A stretch of 64,000 nucleotides of DNA. Origin: DSXH01 sp020724325. GTDB lineage: Bacteria > Bacteroidota > Ignavibacteria > Ignavibacteriales > Melioribacteraceae. Both the position numbers and the translations under genes were made by a program. The stretch covers positions 62,001-126,000 of the forward strand of contig JBFLYW010000003.1 in NCBI GenBank assembly GCA_040756515.1, written 5' to 3'. Shown here piece after piece: positions 41,865 through 51,305 of the stretch (position 1 is its first letter; each line of letters opens with the position of its first letter). Under the pieces are notes generated by a model. The model was not told where the DNA came from and ran no database searches. It saw only the letters and a list, made by a program, of their open reading frames with translations.

Positions 41865-43742
41865 ATGAAAGAAATAAGATTTAGATTGATAATCATTCTC
41901 GGCGCAATTGCTCTTAGCTTATATCTTCTCTACCCTACTTATCAGGACTATCAGAACAGTAAATATGTTGACACCAAACTTGTTTCGATATCGGATAGCA
42001 TAAAAAAGAGCAACCCTGTTATTTCTCCAATTGAATTAAAGGAAATAATCCAGAATAAAAAGGATAGCATCCTTGCTAGTAATCCGGATTATAAAGCGGC
42101 ACGGGATAAAAGAATAAAGCTAGGGCTCGATTTACAAGGCGGTATGTACCTTGTAATGGAAGTTAATACAGCAAAACTGCTTGAACGTTTAGCGAAAGAT
42201 CCTGATGAACAGTTCAAACATTTATTAAGTGAAGCAGAAAAAGAATCGAAATTATCCGATGAAAATGTTGTTACAATTCTTGCACGTAAGATGCAGCAAA
42301 AAGATGTTCGCCTTAGCAGGTACTTTGGTTCCATTCGTGAAGATGACGCCGATATTCAAAATAGACTTCTTGAACAAGAATCTGATGCTGTAACCCGGGC
42401 TATCGAAATTATTAATAACAGGATTGATCAATACGGAGTATCTGAGCCAAGCATTCAAAAACAGGGTTCCAGAAGAATTATTGTTGAATTACCCGGTATC
42501 TCCAGAGAAGAAGAAGCAAAAAGACTTTTACAGGGCAGAGCTCTGCTTGAATTCAAATTACTGAAAGACCCTGAATTTGCAATCCCTATTATGAATAGAA
42601 TTGATGAAGTTCTTGCTTCAAAAGATTCTACTGTTAAACCAGCAGAGGCAGATACTGCTAAACAACTTACAGAAGAAGAATTTGCTAAACAGCATCCTTT
42701 CTTTTCTCTGGCAAGATTAATTGACCCTCAGGGAAGAATGGCAGATGCATTTGTTAAAAAGACAGACCGCGAAATACTAAACAATTTATTAGCCCGACCA
42801 GAAGTAGTAAAAGTTATACCCGATAATGTAGAGTTTATATATGAAGCCAGACCGGAAATTTCAGAAGGTGTTGAATATTACAGAATGTATATGGTAAATA
42901 AACAAGCTGAGCTTACAGGTGGTGTTATTGTTGATGCTCTTTCAAATATTGACCCTACAACTTCTGCTCCTATTGTTACTATGCAAATGAATTCTGAAGG
43001 TGCTCGCGAATGGGCAAGAATAACAGGTTCAAATATTGGTAAAAGATGTGCAATAGTTATGGACGGACAGGCATATTCCGCACCAACAATACAGAATAAA
43101 ATTGCCGGCGGTAGTTCGCAAATAAGCGGAATACCAAATCTTGAAGAAGCTAAACTATTGGAAATTGTTCTTAAAGCTGGTGCTCTTCCGGCGCCAATTG
43201 ATATTATTGAAGAAAGAACGGTCGGTCCATCATTAGGGCAGGATTCAATTAGCCAGGGTTTCAATTCGATGTGGATCGGTTATCTTATGGTTGCAATATT
43301 CATGATTGTTTACTATAAAAAAGCCGGAACAATGGCAGATATTGGTGTAATTTTAACAATACTCTTAATACTTGGCGTTCTAGCCGGATTTCAGGGAACA
43401 CTTACATTACCCGGTATTGCCGGTATTGTTCTTACAATGGGTATGGCAGTAGATGCCAACGTTCTTATCTACGAAAGAATAAGAGAAGAATTGGCAACTG
43501 GGAAAACAGTTAAAGCTGCCATTGAAAGCGGTTTTAAGCAGTCTTTCTCTGCTATTTTCGACTCAAACATTACAACATTTTTTACAGGTGTAATTCTATA
43601 TCAATTTGGAAGCGGACCAATTCAGGGATTTGCATTAACTCTTATGATTGGAATTGCTGCAAGTTTATTCAGTTCACTTGTTCTTGTAAGGGTAATGTTC
43701 GATTTCATGATTTTAAAAGGTATAAAAATCCAAGTAGGTTAA
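41865..43742 (+). CDS. secD: protein translocase subunit SecD
   Basis: 625 residues, an RND-type subunit that uses ion flow to help pull exported proteins across the membrane. An N-terminal membrane helix is followed by LGLDLQGGMYLVMEV, the large P1 periplasmic domain (about 90-440), and five C-terminal helices. The C-terminal helices contain GIVLTMGMAVDANVLIYERIREEL, the proton/sodium path motif. The periplasmic domain has a Lys/Asp/Glu-rich insertion around residues 250-280. secF follows 20 bp later. Confidence 0.95.
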   Translation: MKEIRFRLIIILGAIALSLYLLYPTYQDYQNSKYVDTKLVSISDSIKKSNPVISPIELKEIIQNKKDSILASNPDYKAARDKRIKLGLDLQGGMYLVMEVNTAKLLERLAKDPDEQFKHLLSEAEKESKLSDENVVTILARKMQQKDVRLSRYFGSIREDDADIQNRLLEQESDAVTRAIEIINNRIDQYGVSEPSIQKQGSRRIIVELPGISREEEAKRLLQGRALLEFKLLKDPEFAIPIMNRIDEVLASKDSTVKPAEADTAKQLTEEEFAKQHPFFSLARLIDPQGRMADAFVKKTDREILNNLLARPEVVKVIPDNVEFIYEARPEISEGVEYYRMYMVNKQAELTGGVIVDALSNIDPTTSAPIVTMQMNSEGAREWARITGSNIGKRCAIVMDGQAYSAPTIQNKIAGGSSQISGIPNLEEAKLLEIVLKAGALPAPIDIIEERTVGPSLGQDSISQGFNSMWIGYLMVAIFMIVYYKKAGTMADIGVILTILLILGVLAGFQGTLTLPGIAGIVLTMGMAVDANVLIYERIREELATGKTVKAAIESGFKQSFSAIFDSNITTFFTGVILYQFGSGPIQGFALTLMIGIAASLFSSLVLVRVMFDFMILKGIKIQVG

Positions 43743-43762
43743 TTTTAGGAGAAATTGAATAA

Positions 43763-44902
43763 ATGCGATTATTCGAGAATTTAAATATTGATTTCATGCG
43801 TAAAAGAAATCTCTTTTACCTTGTATCATCTGTGATAATTATCCTTGGTGCGTTAAGTATAATATTCAGAGGACTTGAGTTTGGAATTGATTTCAAAGGC
43901 GGGTCTGAAATTGCAATTGCATTCTCAAATCCAATTGAAATAACAAAAATAAGGAGTGAAGTTGAAAAAATTGGTTTAGGTAATGTAGAAGTGAAAACGT
44001 TTGGCGGTGCTGCTGGCGTATTGCTAAGAACAGAATTGCAGGAAATTCCTCAGAGTATTATGCCAACAGTTAAATCCAAGATTGAAAATATTATTTCTAC
44101 TGCTATTCCAGGTGTTCAAAAACAAGTTGTTGATTCAACTGTAAACTCTATTTCCTATGCTTTTCAGGATGAAGCAACTACTGAAAAAATATATGACAGG
44201 TTGAATCAATCCGGATTCCAGACTATACAAATAAACGATGAAGAAATTAAGAATACTTTAGTTGTCCGGCTTGGAATTTCCGATTGGATAAAAGAAACAC
44301 TAGCAGAAAAATTTCCAGATAATCCTTTCACTGTTCTTAAAGAGGAAAAAGTAGGGCCCAAAATTGGTCAGGAATTAAAACGCGATGCTGTCGTTGCAAT
44401 ATTCCTTTCTCTACTTGTAATTCTTGTTTATTTAGGATTTCGCTTCAAATTTATTTTTGCGGTTGGAGCGGTTACTGCTTTATTCCACGATGTATTGATT
44501 ACGCTTGGAATTTTTTCTATCCTCTATGATATGATCCCCGGATTTAATCTTGAAATTACCACGAGCGTTGTTGCAGCATTTTTAACATTAGTGGGTTATT
44601 CAATTAACGATACTGTAGTAGTGTTCGATAGAGTTAGAGAGAACCTGAAAATTCACAAAACATTGCCTTTGGAAGAAACGATGAACCGCGCAGTTAATAA
44701 AACTATGAGTAGAACTATTATTACTGGTTCTACTGTTTTATTAACTATTATTGTTCTTATAATATTTGGCGGCGAAGTTCTTAAAGGATTTGCATTCGCT
44801 TTATTCATTGGTATTCTTACAGGTACTTATTCATCCATTTTTGTCGCGAGTGCGTTCGTTTTAGAACTTGCTACACGGACTAATAAAAAAGTACAGTTTT
44901 AG
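43763..44902 (+). CDS. secF: protein translocase subunit SecF
   Basis: 379 residues and six membrane helices, the partner of SecD. FEFGIDFKGG-like motif appears as LEFGIDFKGGSEIAIAF, and the channel motif is LTLVGYSINDTVVVFDRVREN; TGSTVLLTIIVLIIFGGEVL follows. The periplasmic domain (about 45-200) contains an extra stretch compared with short SecF proteins. The intrinsic terminator at 44923-44969 lies directly after the stop, ending the secDF transcript. Confidence 0.95.
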   Translation: MRLFENLNIDFMRKRNLFYLVSSVIIILGALSIIFRGLEFGIDFKGGSEIAIAFSNPIEITKIRSEVEKIGLGNVEVKTFGGAAGVLLRTELQEIPQSIMPTVKSKIENIISTAIPGVQKQVVDSTVNSISYAFQDEATTEKIYDRLNQSGFQTIQINDEEIKNTLVVRLGISDWIKETLAEKFPDNPFTVLKEEKVGPKIGQELKRDAVVAIFLSLLVILVYLGFRFKFIFAVGAVTALFHDVLITLGIFSILYDMIPGFNLEITTSVVAAFLTLVGYSINDTVVVFDRVRENLKIHKTLPLEETMNRAVNKTMSRTIITGSTVLLTIIVLIIFGGEVLKGFAFALFIGILTGTYSSIFVASAFVLELATRTNKKVQF

Positions 44903-44922
44903 GTAATTAACCTTTATTTAAG

Positions 44923-44969
44923 GGCTTGTTTCAAAAGGTGAAAAAAGTACTTTTGAAACAAGCCTTTTT
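44923..44969 (+). terminator. intrinsic terminator of secDF
   Basis: A perfect 15-bp stem (44923-44937 with 44950-44964; arm GGCTTGTTTCAAAAG) with a 12-base loop is followed by TTTTTG and more Ts. It is placed 20 bp after the secF stop. The arm shares TCAAAAG with the arm of palindromic element A. Confidence 0.9.
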
Positions 44970-45088
44970 GTTTTTAAATCTAATGTATTAGACTATTAAT
45001 TCACTATCTATTCATTCCAAATAATTCTTCCCTATTACTTACCATTTCAACATAACTGTCCAAAAAAAGTTGTCGTTAAGATTATAAA

Positions 45089-45280
45089 CTAATCCTCTAC
45101 TGGAAATATCACAGAAAACAAAATGAATTTTTCCCCGGTCAGTCTTATAAAATCATAACAATCTCCACCGGAATTCATTGCCAGAAACATATTGCTGAAA
45201 ATATCCTGTCCTTTAATTTCCAATGCAGATTTATGAAGAAGACTTTCCTTATTACCTCTTGTATATTCCAAATTAATTTC
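45089..45280 (-). pseudogene. remnant of a SpoIIE/RsbU-type PP2C phosphatase
   Basis: The minus-strand reading LLHKSALEIKGQDIF, then MNSGGDCYDFIRLTGEKFIL, matches the start of the PP2C domain seen in the two intact phosphatases nearby (VGGDYYDFFELEGEKLGFIV). After LFS the frame breaks. Reading one base over restores GDISSRG, the equivalent of ADVSGKG, so a one-base deletion has occurred. Nothing recognisable of the domain follows, and no start or sensor domain precedes. It sits just downstream of the intact phosphatase operon and is probably a decayed third paralogue. Confidence 0.7.
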
Positions 45281-45432
45281 GGTTTGCTACTACTAATTTT
45301 TTTATGATTTACGCTGATAAATTTTTGAATGATTAATTTCGATTAAGTTCTTCAATTAGTCTGTACAAATTACTCAACCGGTAGGCTTAACATCTCTACG
45401 AGAAATATAAAATTCCTTAATAATTTCCAGAA

Positions 45433-47112
45433 TTATTTCACCTTTAGGATCAAACAGGTAATATCATCACTCTGTTCGGCACCCAGGGTAAATTCCTCTA
45501 CTTTGAATTTAATCTCGTCAAGTATTTTTTGTGGTGTATTAGCGTAATTATTCAGGATAATATTTTCGAGGCGCGCATCGTTGAATTCTTCGCCGTTTTT
45601 ACTCATTGCTTCGGTAATTCCATCTGTGAATAATACAATAGTATCATTAGTTTCAAGCTGCATGGTATCAGATAAATATGGCACTACCGTTGGTAATACT
45701 CCCAATATCATTCCACCTTTTTTCAATTTATTAATTGTTCCATTACGGAGAAGCAAGGGCGGATTATGCCCGGCATTAACATAGGTAAACTTTTTACTAT
45801 CATTCTCGAATAGCCCCCAGAAAAAAGTGATAAAACTTCCCATGGTTGTATTTTCTGCAACCAGGTCATTTATCAAATTGGTAGCTTCGGATAGCGGAAG
45901 GTTCTGTTTACAAATTGATTTTAAGAATGCCTGAAGATTTGCCATTAACAGAGCTGCGGGAACGCCTTTACCAGATACATCTGCTATTGCTATTAGTAAT
46001 TTATCATTATCAATTTTTACGACATCGTAATAATCGCCGCCAACCATTTTGGCAGACATATTATGCGCAGCTATTTCAATATTTCCGAACTGTGGAATTA
46101 CACTAGGAAGCAGATTTTTCTGAATATTGCGCGCTGTCTCAAGATCTTTTTCCAGCCGTTGCTTCTCAAGAGTTTCATTAAAAAGCCGCGCATTCTCAAT
46201 TGATATTATTGCTAGACTTCCAACAGAATAAACAAATTCAATATCAGATTTTGAATACTCTAATTCATTTTTTCTTTTACCAAGAATTATTAATCCCTTT
46301 GTTACATTTTTTATTTGCATCGGAACAATCAGATCAACACCAATATCGGAAAAGAGATGCAGCTCATTAATCAAATTTTCTCTTAAGAGAGGTTTGGTAA
46401 AATTATTGGCGTAGCAATCTTTTAACGCAATAGTAAGGCGAGATTCATCAAAGCGGTTTTCAAGAATTTTGAATGAATCGCTGCTGCAGGTAATTATCGC
46501 ATACTTTGAGACAAACATTTGTCCAATTAAAGAGAATACTAATAGTTTAGAAATTTTTTCGACCTGTAAAATTCCGCTGAATTCCTTACTCAAATCGAAG
46601 AGAGAGCTAAGCTGATTCACTTTATTATCAAGATTTCTGTTAACAAGTTTAAGCTTTTCTACAATTAATGAATTCTCAATTGCTGTAGCACCTACATTTA
46701 AAATAGTTTTTAAAAAATCTATATCTTCCTTATCGTATTCCTTATTAGTTAATCTGGCTCCTAATAAAATTAATCCTTTTATTCCTTCTGATGATTTTAT
46801 CAAATGAAATAAGGGAAAGTTATTCTCTTTTATAAAACAGAACAGCGCTTCACTTTCTTCAATTTTATCCGAACTTACTAATGGAAATTGTTCAATGATA
46901 TTTTTTTGAATTCCTTTAGAGGATTTGATTTCCAGAATACCGCTTTCGCTGTAAAGGGCAATCAGACCTTTTGAAGTATGGAATTTTCCAAGACAGGTTA
47001 ATAGAATATTGTTGAGTGCAAAATTTAAATCGAGACTGGAGTTAACTAGATTGCTAAAATCTACAAGAGCAGAAAAATTTCTTAAGGTTGCATTATGATC
47101 AGAAGTAAGCAT
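45433..47112 (-). CDS. cytoplasmic GAF-SpoIIE (RsbU-type PP2C) phosphatase
   Basis: 559 residues: two GAF-like sensor domains (about 10-150 and 165-310), a coiled-coil linker (RLEKDLETARNIQKNLLP), and a SpoIIE phosphatase domain (340-559). The phosphatase shows VGGDYYDVV, IAIADVSGKGVPAALLMA, NAGHNPPLLL, LFTDGITEA and SDDITCLIL, so all metal-binding aspartates are present. Such enzymes dephosphorylate a STAS antagonist, which then traps the anti-sigma kinase. No membrane segment is seen. It follows the RsbW-type gene by 1 bp and is the last intact gene of the operon. Confidence 0.9.
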   Translation of the reverse strand: MLTSDHNATLRNFSALVDFSNLVNSSLDLNFALNNILLTCLGKFHTSKGLIALYSESGILEIKSSKGIQKNIIEQFPLVSSDKIEESEALFCFIKENNFPLFHLIKSSEGIKGLILLGARLTNKEYDKEDIDFLKTILNVGATAIENSLIVEKLKLVNRNLDNKVNQLSSLFDLSKEFSGILQVEKISKLLVFSLIGQMFVSKYAIITCSSDSFKILENRFDESRLTIALKDCYANNFTKPLLRENLINELHLFSDIGVDLIVPMQIKNVTKGLIILGKRKNELEYSKSDIEFVYSVGSLAIISIENARLFNETLEKQRLEKDLETARNIQKNLLPSVIPQFGNIEIAAHNMSAKMVGGDYYDVVKIDNDKLLIAIADVSGKGVPAALLMANLQAFLKSICKQNLPLSEATNLINDLVAENTTMGSFITFFWGLFENDSKKFTYVNAGHNPPLLLRNGTINKLKKGGMILGVLPTVVPYLSDTMQLETNDTIVLFTDGITEAMSKNGEEFNDARLENIILNNYANTPQKILDEIKFKVEEFTLGAEQSDDITCLILKVK

Positions 47113-47113
47113 C

Positions 47114-47530
47114 CTATTCAGAAAGATATTTTACCAAAATTACTTCGTTCTTATTTCCAGAGATAGTAGAATACTTTACTTCATCCATTAATTTCTTCAT
47201 TAAAAAAATACCAAGACCGCCAACTTTTTTCTGTTTGTAATATTCTACTATGTTTGGTTCCGGAACACTATTGGGGTTAAAGTGAATGCCTTCATCAACA
47301 ATAGAAATTGAAAATCTATCTTTATCAAATTTAATTGAGATAATTATTACACCGTTAGGGGAATATTTATAAGCATGTTTTATAATATTAGTGCAAGCTT
47401 CATCAACGGCTAAAACAATCTTGCCCAGGGTATCTTCTGTAAATCCGCATTCTTCCGCAGTTTTTCTTGTAAAGTCCCTAACCTTTGCAAGATTATCGGT
47501 AGTGCTTTTTACAACAAGTTCCTTTTCCAT
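47114..47530 (-). CDS. RsbW-type anti-sigma factor / serine kinase
   Basis: About 138 residues with the GHKL ATPase fold. The N box is AVDEACTNIIKHAYKYS; the G1-like SISIVDEGIHFNP and GGLGIFLMKKLMDEVKY follow. Family members bind either a sigma factor or a STAS antagonist, which they phosphorylate on serine. I prefer the ATG at 47530 over an in-frame TTG at 47551, because homologues begin at KELVVKS. The STAS gene ends 24 bp upstream. Confidence 0.9.
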   Translation of the reverse strand: MEKELVVKSTTDNLAKVRDFTRKTAEECGFTEDTLGKIVLAVDEACTNIIKHAYKYSPNGVIIISIKFDKDRFSISIVDEGIHFNPNSVPEPNIVEYYKQKKVGGLGIFLMKKLMDEVKYSTISGNKNEVILVKYLSE

Positions 47531-47553
47531 TTTTTTGTTTGGATAAATCAAGA

Positions 47554-47907
47554 TTAACTCAGCTCGCTAAATTTTTGAACAGCTTCTTTTTCATCCTTAT
47601 AAAATTCATATAAAATTGGGAAACCGAGTAGATCAAAAATGTTATAAACATTTTCTTTCATATTAGAAAATTTGATATCTCCCTTGTTGTCTCGCATAGT
47701 TTCAACATAAGCCATAAAAACTCCTAAACCTGCGCTGCTGATGTATTTTAGATCGTTAAAATTGACTACCACTTTGTAGTGCTTGTCAATAAGAAGCTTG
47801 TTAAATACATTCTCAAGTTCAGGTGCGGTGTGAGCATCAAGATACCCATTAACATCAATTACACTTACGGAACCGACACCCCGTAAGTTTACATTGAAAT
47901 CCGCCAT
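47554..47907 (-). CDS. STAS-domain anti-sigma factor antagonist (RsbV type)
   Basis: 117 residues. The fold signature is SVIDVNGYLDAHTAPELENVF, and the phosphoacceptor loop is LKYISSAGLGVFMAY, where the serine pair before AGLG contains the expected phosphorylation site. In partner-switching systems the unphosphorylated form binds the RsbW-type kinase and frees its target. GGAG precedes the ATG. It lies between the membrane phosphatase and the kinase gene. Confidence 0.9.
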   Translation of the reverse strand: MADFNVNLRGVGSVSVIDVNGYLDAHTAPELENVFNKLLIDKHYKVVVNFNDLKYISSAGLGVFMAYVETMRDNKGDIKFSNMKENVYNIFDLLGFPILYEFYKDEKEAVQKFSELS

Positions 47908-47925
47908 TCAATACTCCGTTTGTTA

Positions 47926-49980
47926 TTAATTTTTTTTATTCCACTTAATTAACACTAATGTAATATCGTCATGCTGCCAATGATCTTTAGAGAATATTGC
48001 TAAATCGTGCATAAGTATATTTGTAATCTCGTCTAAATTTTTATTTTTGTTCTGAAGGATAATCTTCTCCAATCTTTCATATCCGAAATCTTCAAGCTTG
48101 GCATTCTTTGCTTCCGGTATACCGTCAGAATAAAAAGCAACAATATCATCATTCTTTAATACAATTTGCATTTCTTTTAATGAATTTACAAACCCGCTGG
48201 AATAATCTAGACCAATCCCAATTCCACTTGGCTGCAATCTTTTTACTTTATTATCTGAACATAACAAAACAGGAGGATGCCCGGCTCTTGCAAAATTTAA
48301 TTCCCCGGATTGTTTATCAATCACTCCATAAATAACCGTTACAAAGCTTTTTTTATCCAGACTCTTTTTTAAAATTTCATTTACATATACAAGAAGACTG
48401 CGTGGATTTAATATCAATTTAGAGAGCGATTCAAAAATTCCCTTAACTTCTGCCATAATAAAGGAAGCAGAAATCCCCTTGCCGGAAACATCTGCAACAA
48501 TAAATCCTAACTTCTCGCCCTCAAGCTCAAAAAAATCGTAATAGTCGCCGCCAACTTCAAACGCTGGAACAAATAGAGTGGCGGCTTGAAAATTTTTAGA
48601 ATATGGAACATGGTTTGGAAGAATTTTTCTTTGAATATCTCTTGCAACATCCAATTCTTTTTCGAGCCGTTCTTTTTCTATTGATTCTGCTAACAGCTTA
48701 GCATTTTCGAGTGCAACCGTAGCATAATCTGCAAATGCTTGAAGCGATTTCTTTTCGTCTTCGTCAAAATTCACATCCTTATGACGTGCCGTGAATAAGA
48801 ATCCGTTAATTACACCATGCAGTTTTAATGGAGCAATTGCAATCATCTTAAATTCCCGCATCTCATTTCTTAATTCTGTACTTACTGTATCATAACTAAA
48901 CGTTTGGACATTTAGTAGATCGCTTTCTTCGCTGTCCAATAACATTTTTGTAAGCTTATCGGCATCAACATAAGAAATATGATGTACTGAATTCAATGTG
49001 TACTCAATTTCTTTTTTAGTAACTAACCAGGCAGAATATGAATTGCATACTTTTGCAGTAATTGTAGTAACAGTTTCTGCTAATTCCTTAAAATCGAATA
49101 CTTGTGTAATTAGTTTGGTAAGGTCCATTAACGAAGAAGCTTCCTGTGCTTTTCTATCGAATGCTTCGGCAGTAGGTAAATGAAATAGAGTTGTAAAGAA
49201 AATTACACCGAAATAGATCATTCCGTAAATCATTGTTAAGTTTAGTACAGAATAAAATCCGGGCGAAAATGAAAAGATTATTTGCCGTACAGTATTAGTT
49301 TCACTTAAAAGAAGTCCAAAGTTAAATCCGAAAAGGATTGAAAGAATTGTTGAGATAAGTAACAAATAAAGCTTTTGTTTCTTTACCAGGAATGCAATCC
49401 AAGCAACGCGTAAAGAATTTAAGCTTATAAGTACAATTGAAACTACAAAAAAAGAATTATATGGGTAATCGAAGTCAGGATCAATTTTTAAAAGAAGACT
49501 AGAAAAAAATGTTAGGAGAAAGAAAACCTGCATAGTATTAAAATACATTCCGGGGTCTGTCTTCTGTCTAAGAAAAAATAATTCTCTGAATGACGCAAGA
49601 ATATAAATTGCTGCAACAATAAAGATGAAAATCAGAATAATTGAGAACAGGGAATAAATTATGTTTAGATTGGCATCCTTATCAGCTAAAGAACCGAATA
49701 ATGAATCAGAAATTGAGATAATAGAAAAAACAAGTGCGGCAAGAATTCCTGCATTTAAAACAAGTGTAAACGGGGAATCGGTTTTACTTCCCAAAAGCGG
49801 CTTGATATAGGAAAGAATAAAGTACAATACTAAGAATACAAGTACTTCGTTAATCAATAAAAGCAAAAAAGAATCATGCTGTGGAAAGAATAAGCTGAAT
49901 AGAAATAAAAGTATTGACACTATTATTGCATTTTCTAAACCTTTGGCACGCGTAATATTTTTTAAGCTGTTGTTTATCAT
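47926..49980 (-). CDS. integral-membrane GAF-SpoIIE (RsbU-type PP2C) phosphatase
   Basis: About 684 residues. The N-terminal ~270 residues hold about seven or eight hydrophobic helices. A GAF-like domain follows (about 285-430), then a coiled-coil linker (RLEKELDVARDIQRKILP) and an intact SpoIIE domain (VGGDYYDFFELE, FIVADVSGKGISASFIMA, RAGHPPVLL, FYSDGIPEA, HDDITLVLI). The membrane part may sense an envelope or lipid signal. I prefer the ATG at 49980 over an in-frame GTG at 49986. It lies between the membrane regulator and the STAS gene. Confidence 0.88.
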   Translation of the reverse strand: MINNSLKNITRAKGLENAIIVSILLFLFSLFFPQHDSFLLLLINEVLVFLVLYFILSYIKPLLGSKTDSPFTLVLNAGILAALVFSIISISDSLFGSLADKDANLNIIYSLFSIILIFIFIVAAIYILASFRELFFLRQKTDPGMYFNTMQVFFLLTFFSSLLLKIDPDFDYPYNSFFVVSIVLISLNSLRVAWIAFLVKKQKLYLLLISTILSILFGFNFGLLLSETNTVRQIIFSFSPGFYSVLNLTMIYGMIYFGVIFFTTLFHLPTAEAFDRKAQEASSLMDLTKLITQVFDFKELAETVTTITAKVCNSYSAWLVTKKEIEYTLNSVHHISYVDADKLTKMLLDSEESDLLNVQTFSYDTVSTELRNEMREFKMIAIAPLKLHGVINGFLFTARHKDVNFDEDEKKSLQAFADYATVALENAKLLAESIEKERLEKELDVARDIQRKILPNHVPYSKNFQAATLFVPAFEVGGDYYDFFELEGEKLGFIVADVSGKGISASFIMAEVKGIFESLSKLILNPRSLLVYVNEILKKSLDKKSFVTVIYGVIDKQSGELNFARAGHPPVLLCSDNKVKRLQPSGIGIGLDYSSGFVNSLKEMQIVLKNDDIVAFYSDGIPEAKNAKLEDFGYERLEKIILQNKNKNLDEITNILMHDLAIFSKDHWQHDDITLVLIKWNKKN

Positions 49981-50012
49981 TAACACGAATTAATAGTTGC
50001 CAATAGATAAAA

Positions 50013-51305
50013 TTATTTTAGAGTCTCTTTTGGCGCAGCATTTACTACCCTTTTCTTGCGCATTTCTCTATCGGGATTTTTAATTTTTTTTATCAGTGAA
50101 TCAGAAAAATTCTTTCCGAATTGTAATGCTGCTGAATCCAATATAATCCCGAATTTTTCTAAATCTTTATAATTTCCTTTTGCAATATTTTCAGCATATT
50201 TAGCAAAAGCACCCGGATCAAAATTAAAGTGAAATTGAATCGGTTCTCCTCTTTTCGAATATCCTGGAATATTAGTATCACTTCTTTTTTGATAATCATT
50301 GGTTACCGTTTCCCACTTGATAGAGAGCATCTTCAATCTATCTGCTGCTTTCTCTAAATTTATCTTTATACTATCGTTAATTTGAGAATAATGCTCGGAT
50401 GAAATTTTAGGCAAGGGAATAACTATTTTTACAATGCTTGAATCTACGTGGTGATAAATTTCTGCTTCAGGGTTAATTCTCTTTTTTTCTTTAACCTTCT
50501 TATGGTTATCAAGTTTGAATTCAATCTTAAAATTATCTTTGATATTATTTGCAACAATGTGTTTATTCAGATCGATGTTAGAAAGCTTTTCTATTCCTCT
50601 TGTATCAATTTTAAATTCGGTACGGAACACCGTATCGGGAGTAATAAAAATATATTCATTATCAAGAATTTCTTTTGCAGTTGCTGCATAGGAACGTAGT
50701 TGTTCTACATTAAATATATTATCCCCTAAAGTGAGTAATTGCAGAGTTTTATCTTTATTAATTTTTTCCGAAAACGCAATTAAATCTGCCAGAGCTGCTT
50801 TTTGCAAATTGCTTAGCTGCGGATTTATTGCAATTGCATTTTTATCACTCTTGAGCACCGATAAATAAATTTCTTTTTTATATGTGCCTAAAATAGAGTC
50901 AACTTTTAATCTCTGCTCAGAAGTTAATTCAAGGTAATCTACAAACCGTTCATAATTGTTAGTGAACGGATTATAAGCAGCCGGCTTAAATTCGAAAACA
51001 CGATTATCCTTACCTTCATTAGATACAAGCAGTAACTTATTACTTTCCTTATCGATTGGAAGACTCTGATAAATTGCAAAATTAAAAACGTCCTCGTTAG
51101 TAATTTCAGTTGACACAAAAAGTGGTTTCAGATTCTTAGCATATAATGCTGCTAAATTATTCTTCCCCTCTTCAATCAATCCATTTATATTACGTTTATC
51201 AAAACGAAAAAAGATCATTAGCAGCAAGGTTAAAAGAATAATACCGGCTAACGGCATATACTTCTTTGTTAATTCACTAAATTTATTTTTATTGAATTCT
51301 TCCAT
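50013..51305 (-). CDS. membrane-anchored periplasmic protein paired with the ECF sigma factor (possible anti-sigma factor)
   Basis: 430 residues: a short basic cytoplasmic N-terminus (about 1-15), one membrane helix (about 16-32, MPLAGIILLTLLLMIFF), and a large periplasmic part rich in charged helices. The segment LELTSEQRLKVDSILGTYKKEI resembles the LTxxQ helices of Spy/CpxP-type proteins. It starts on the base after the sigma-factor stop, the classical place for an anti-sigma factor. However, its cytoplasmic tail is much shorter than a usual sigma-binding domain, so it may instead be a sensor or scaffold. Confidence 0.72.
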   Translation of the reverse strand: MEEFNKNKFSELTKKYMPLAGIILLTLLLMIFFRFDKRNINGLIEEGKNNLAALYAKNLKPLFVSTEITNEDVFNFAIYQSLPIDKESNKLLLVSNEGKDNRVFEFKPAAYNPFTNNYERFVDYLELTSEQRLKVDSILGTYKKEIYLSVLKSDKNAIAINPQLSNLQKAALADLIAFSEKINKDKTLQLLTLGDNIFNVEQLRSYAATAKEILDNEYIFITPDTVFRTEFKIDTRGIEKLSNIDLNKHIVANNIKDNFKIEFKLDNHKKVKEKKRINPEAEIYHHVDSSIVKIVIPLPKISSEHYSQINDSIKINLEKAADRLKMLSIKWETVTNDYQKRSDTNIPGYSKRGEPIQFHFNFDPGAFAKYAENIAKGNYKDLEKFGIILDSAALQFGKNFSDSLIKKIKNPDREMRKKRVVNAAPKETLK

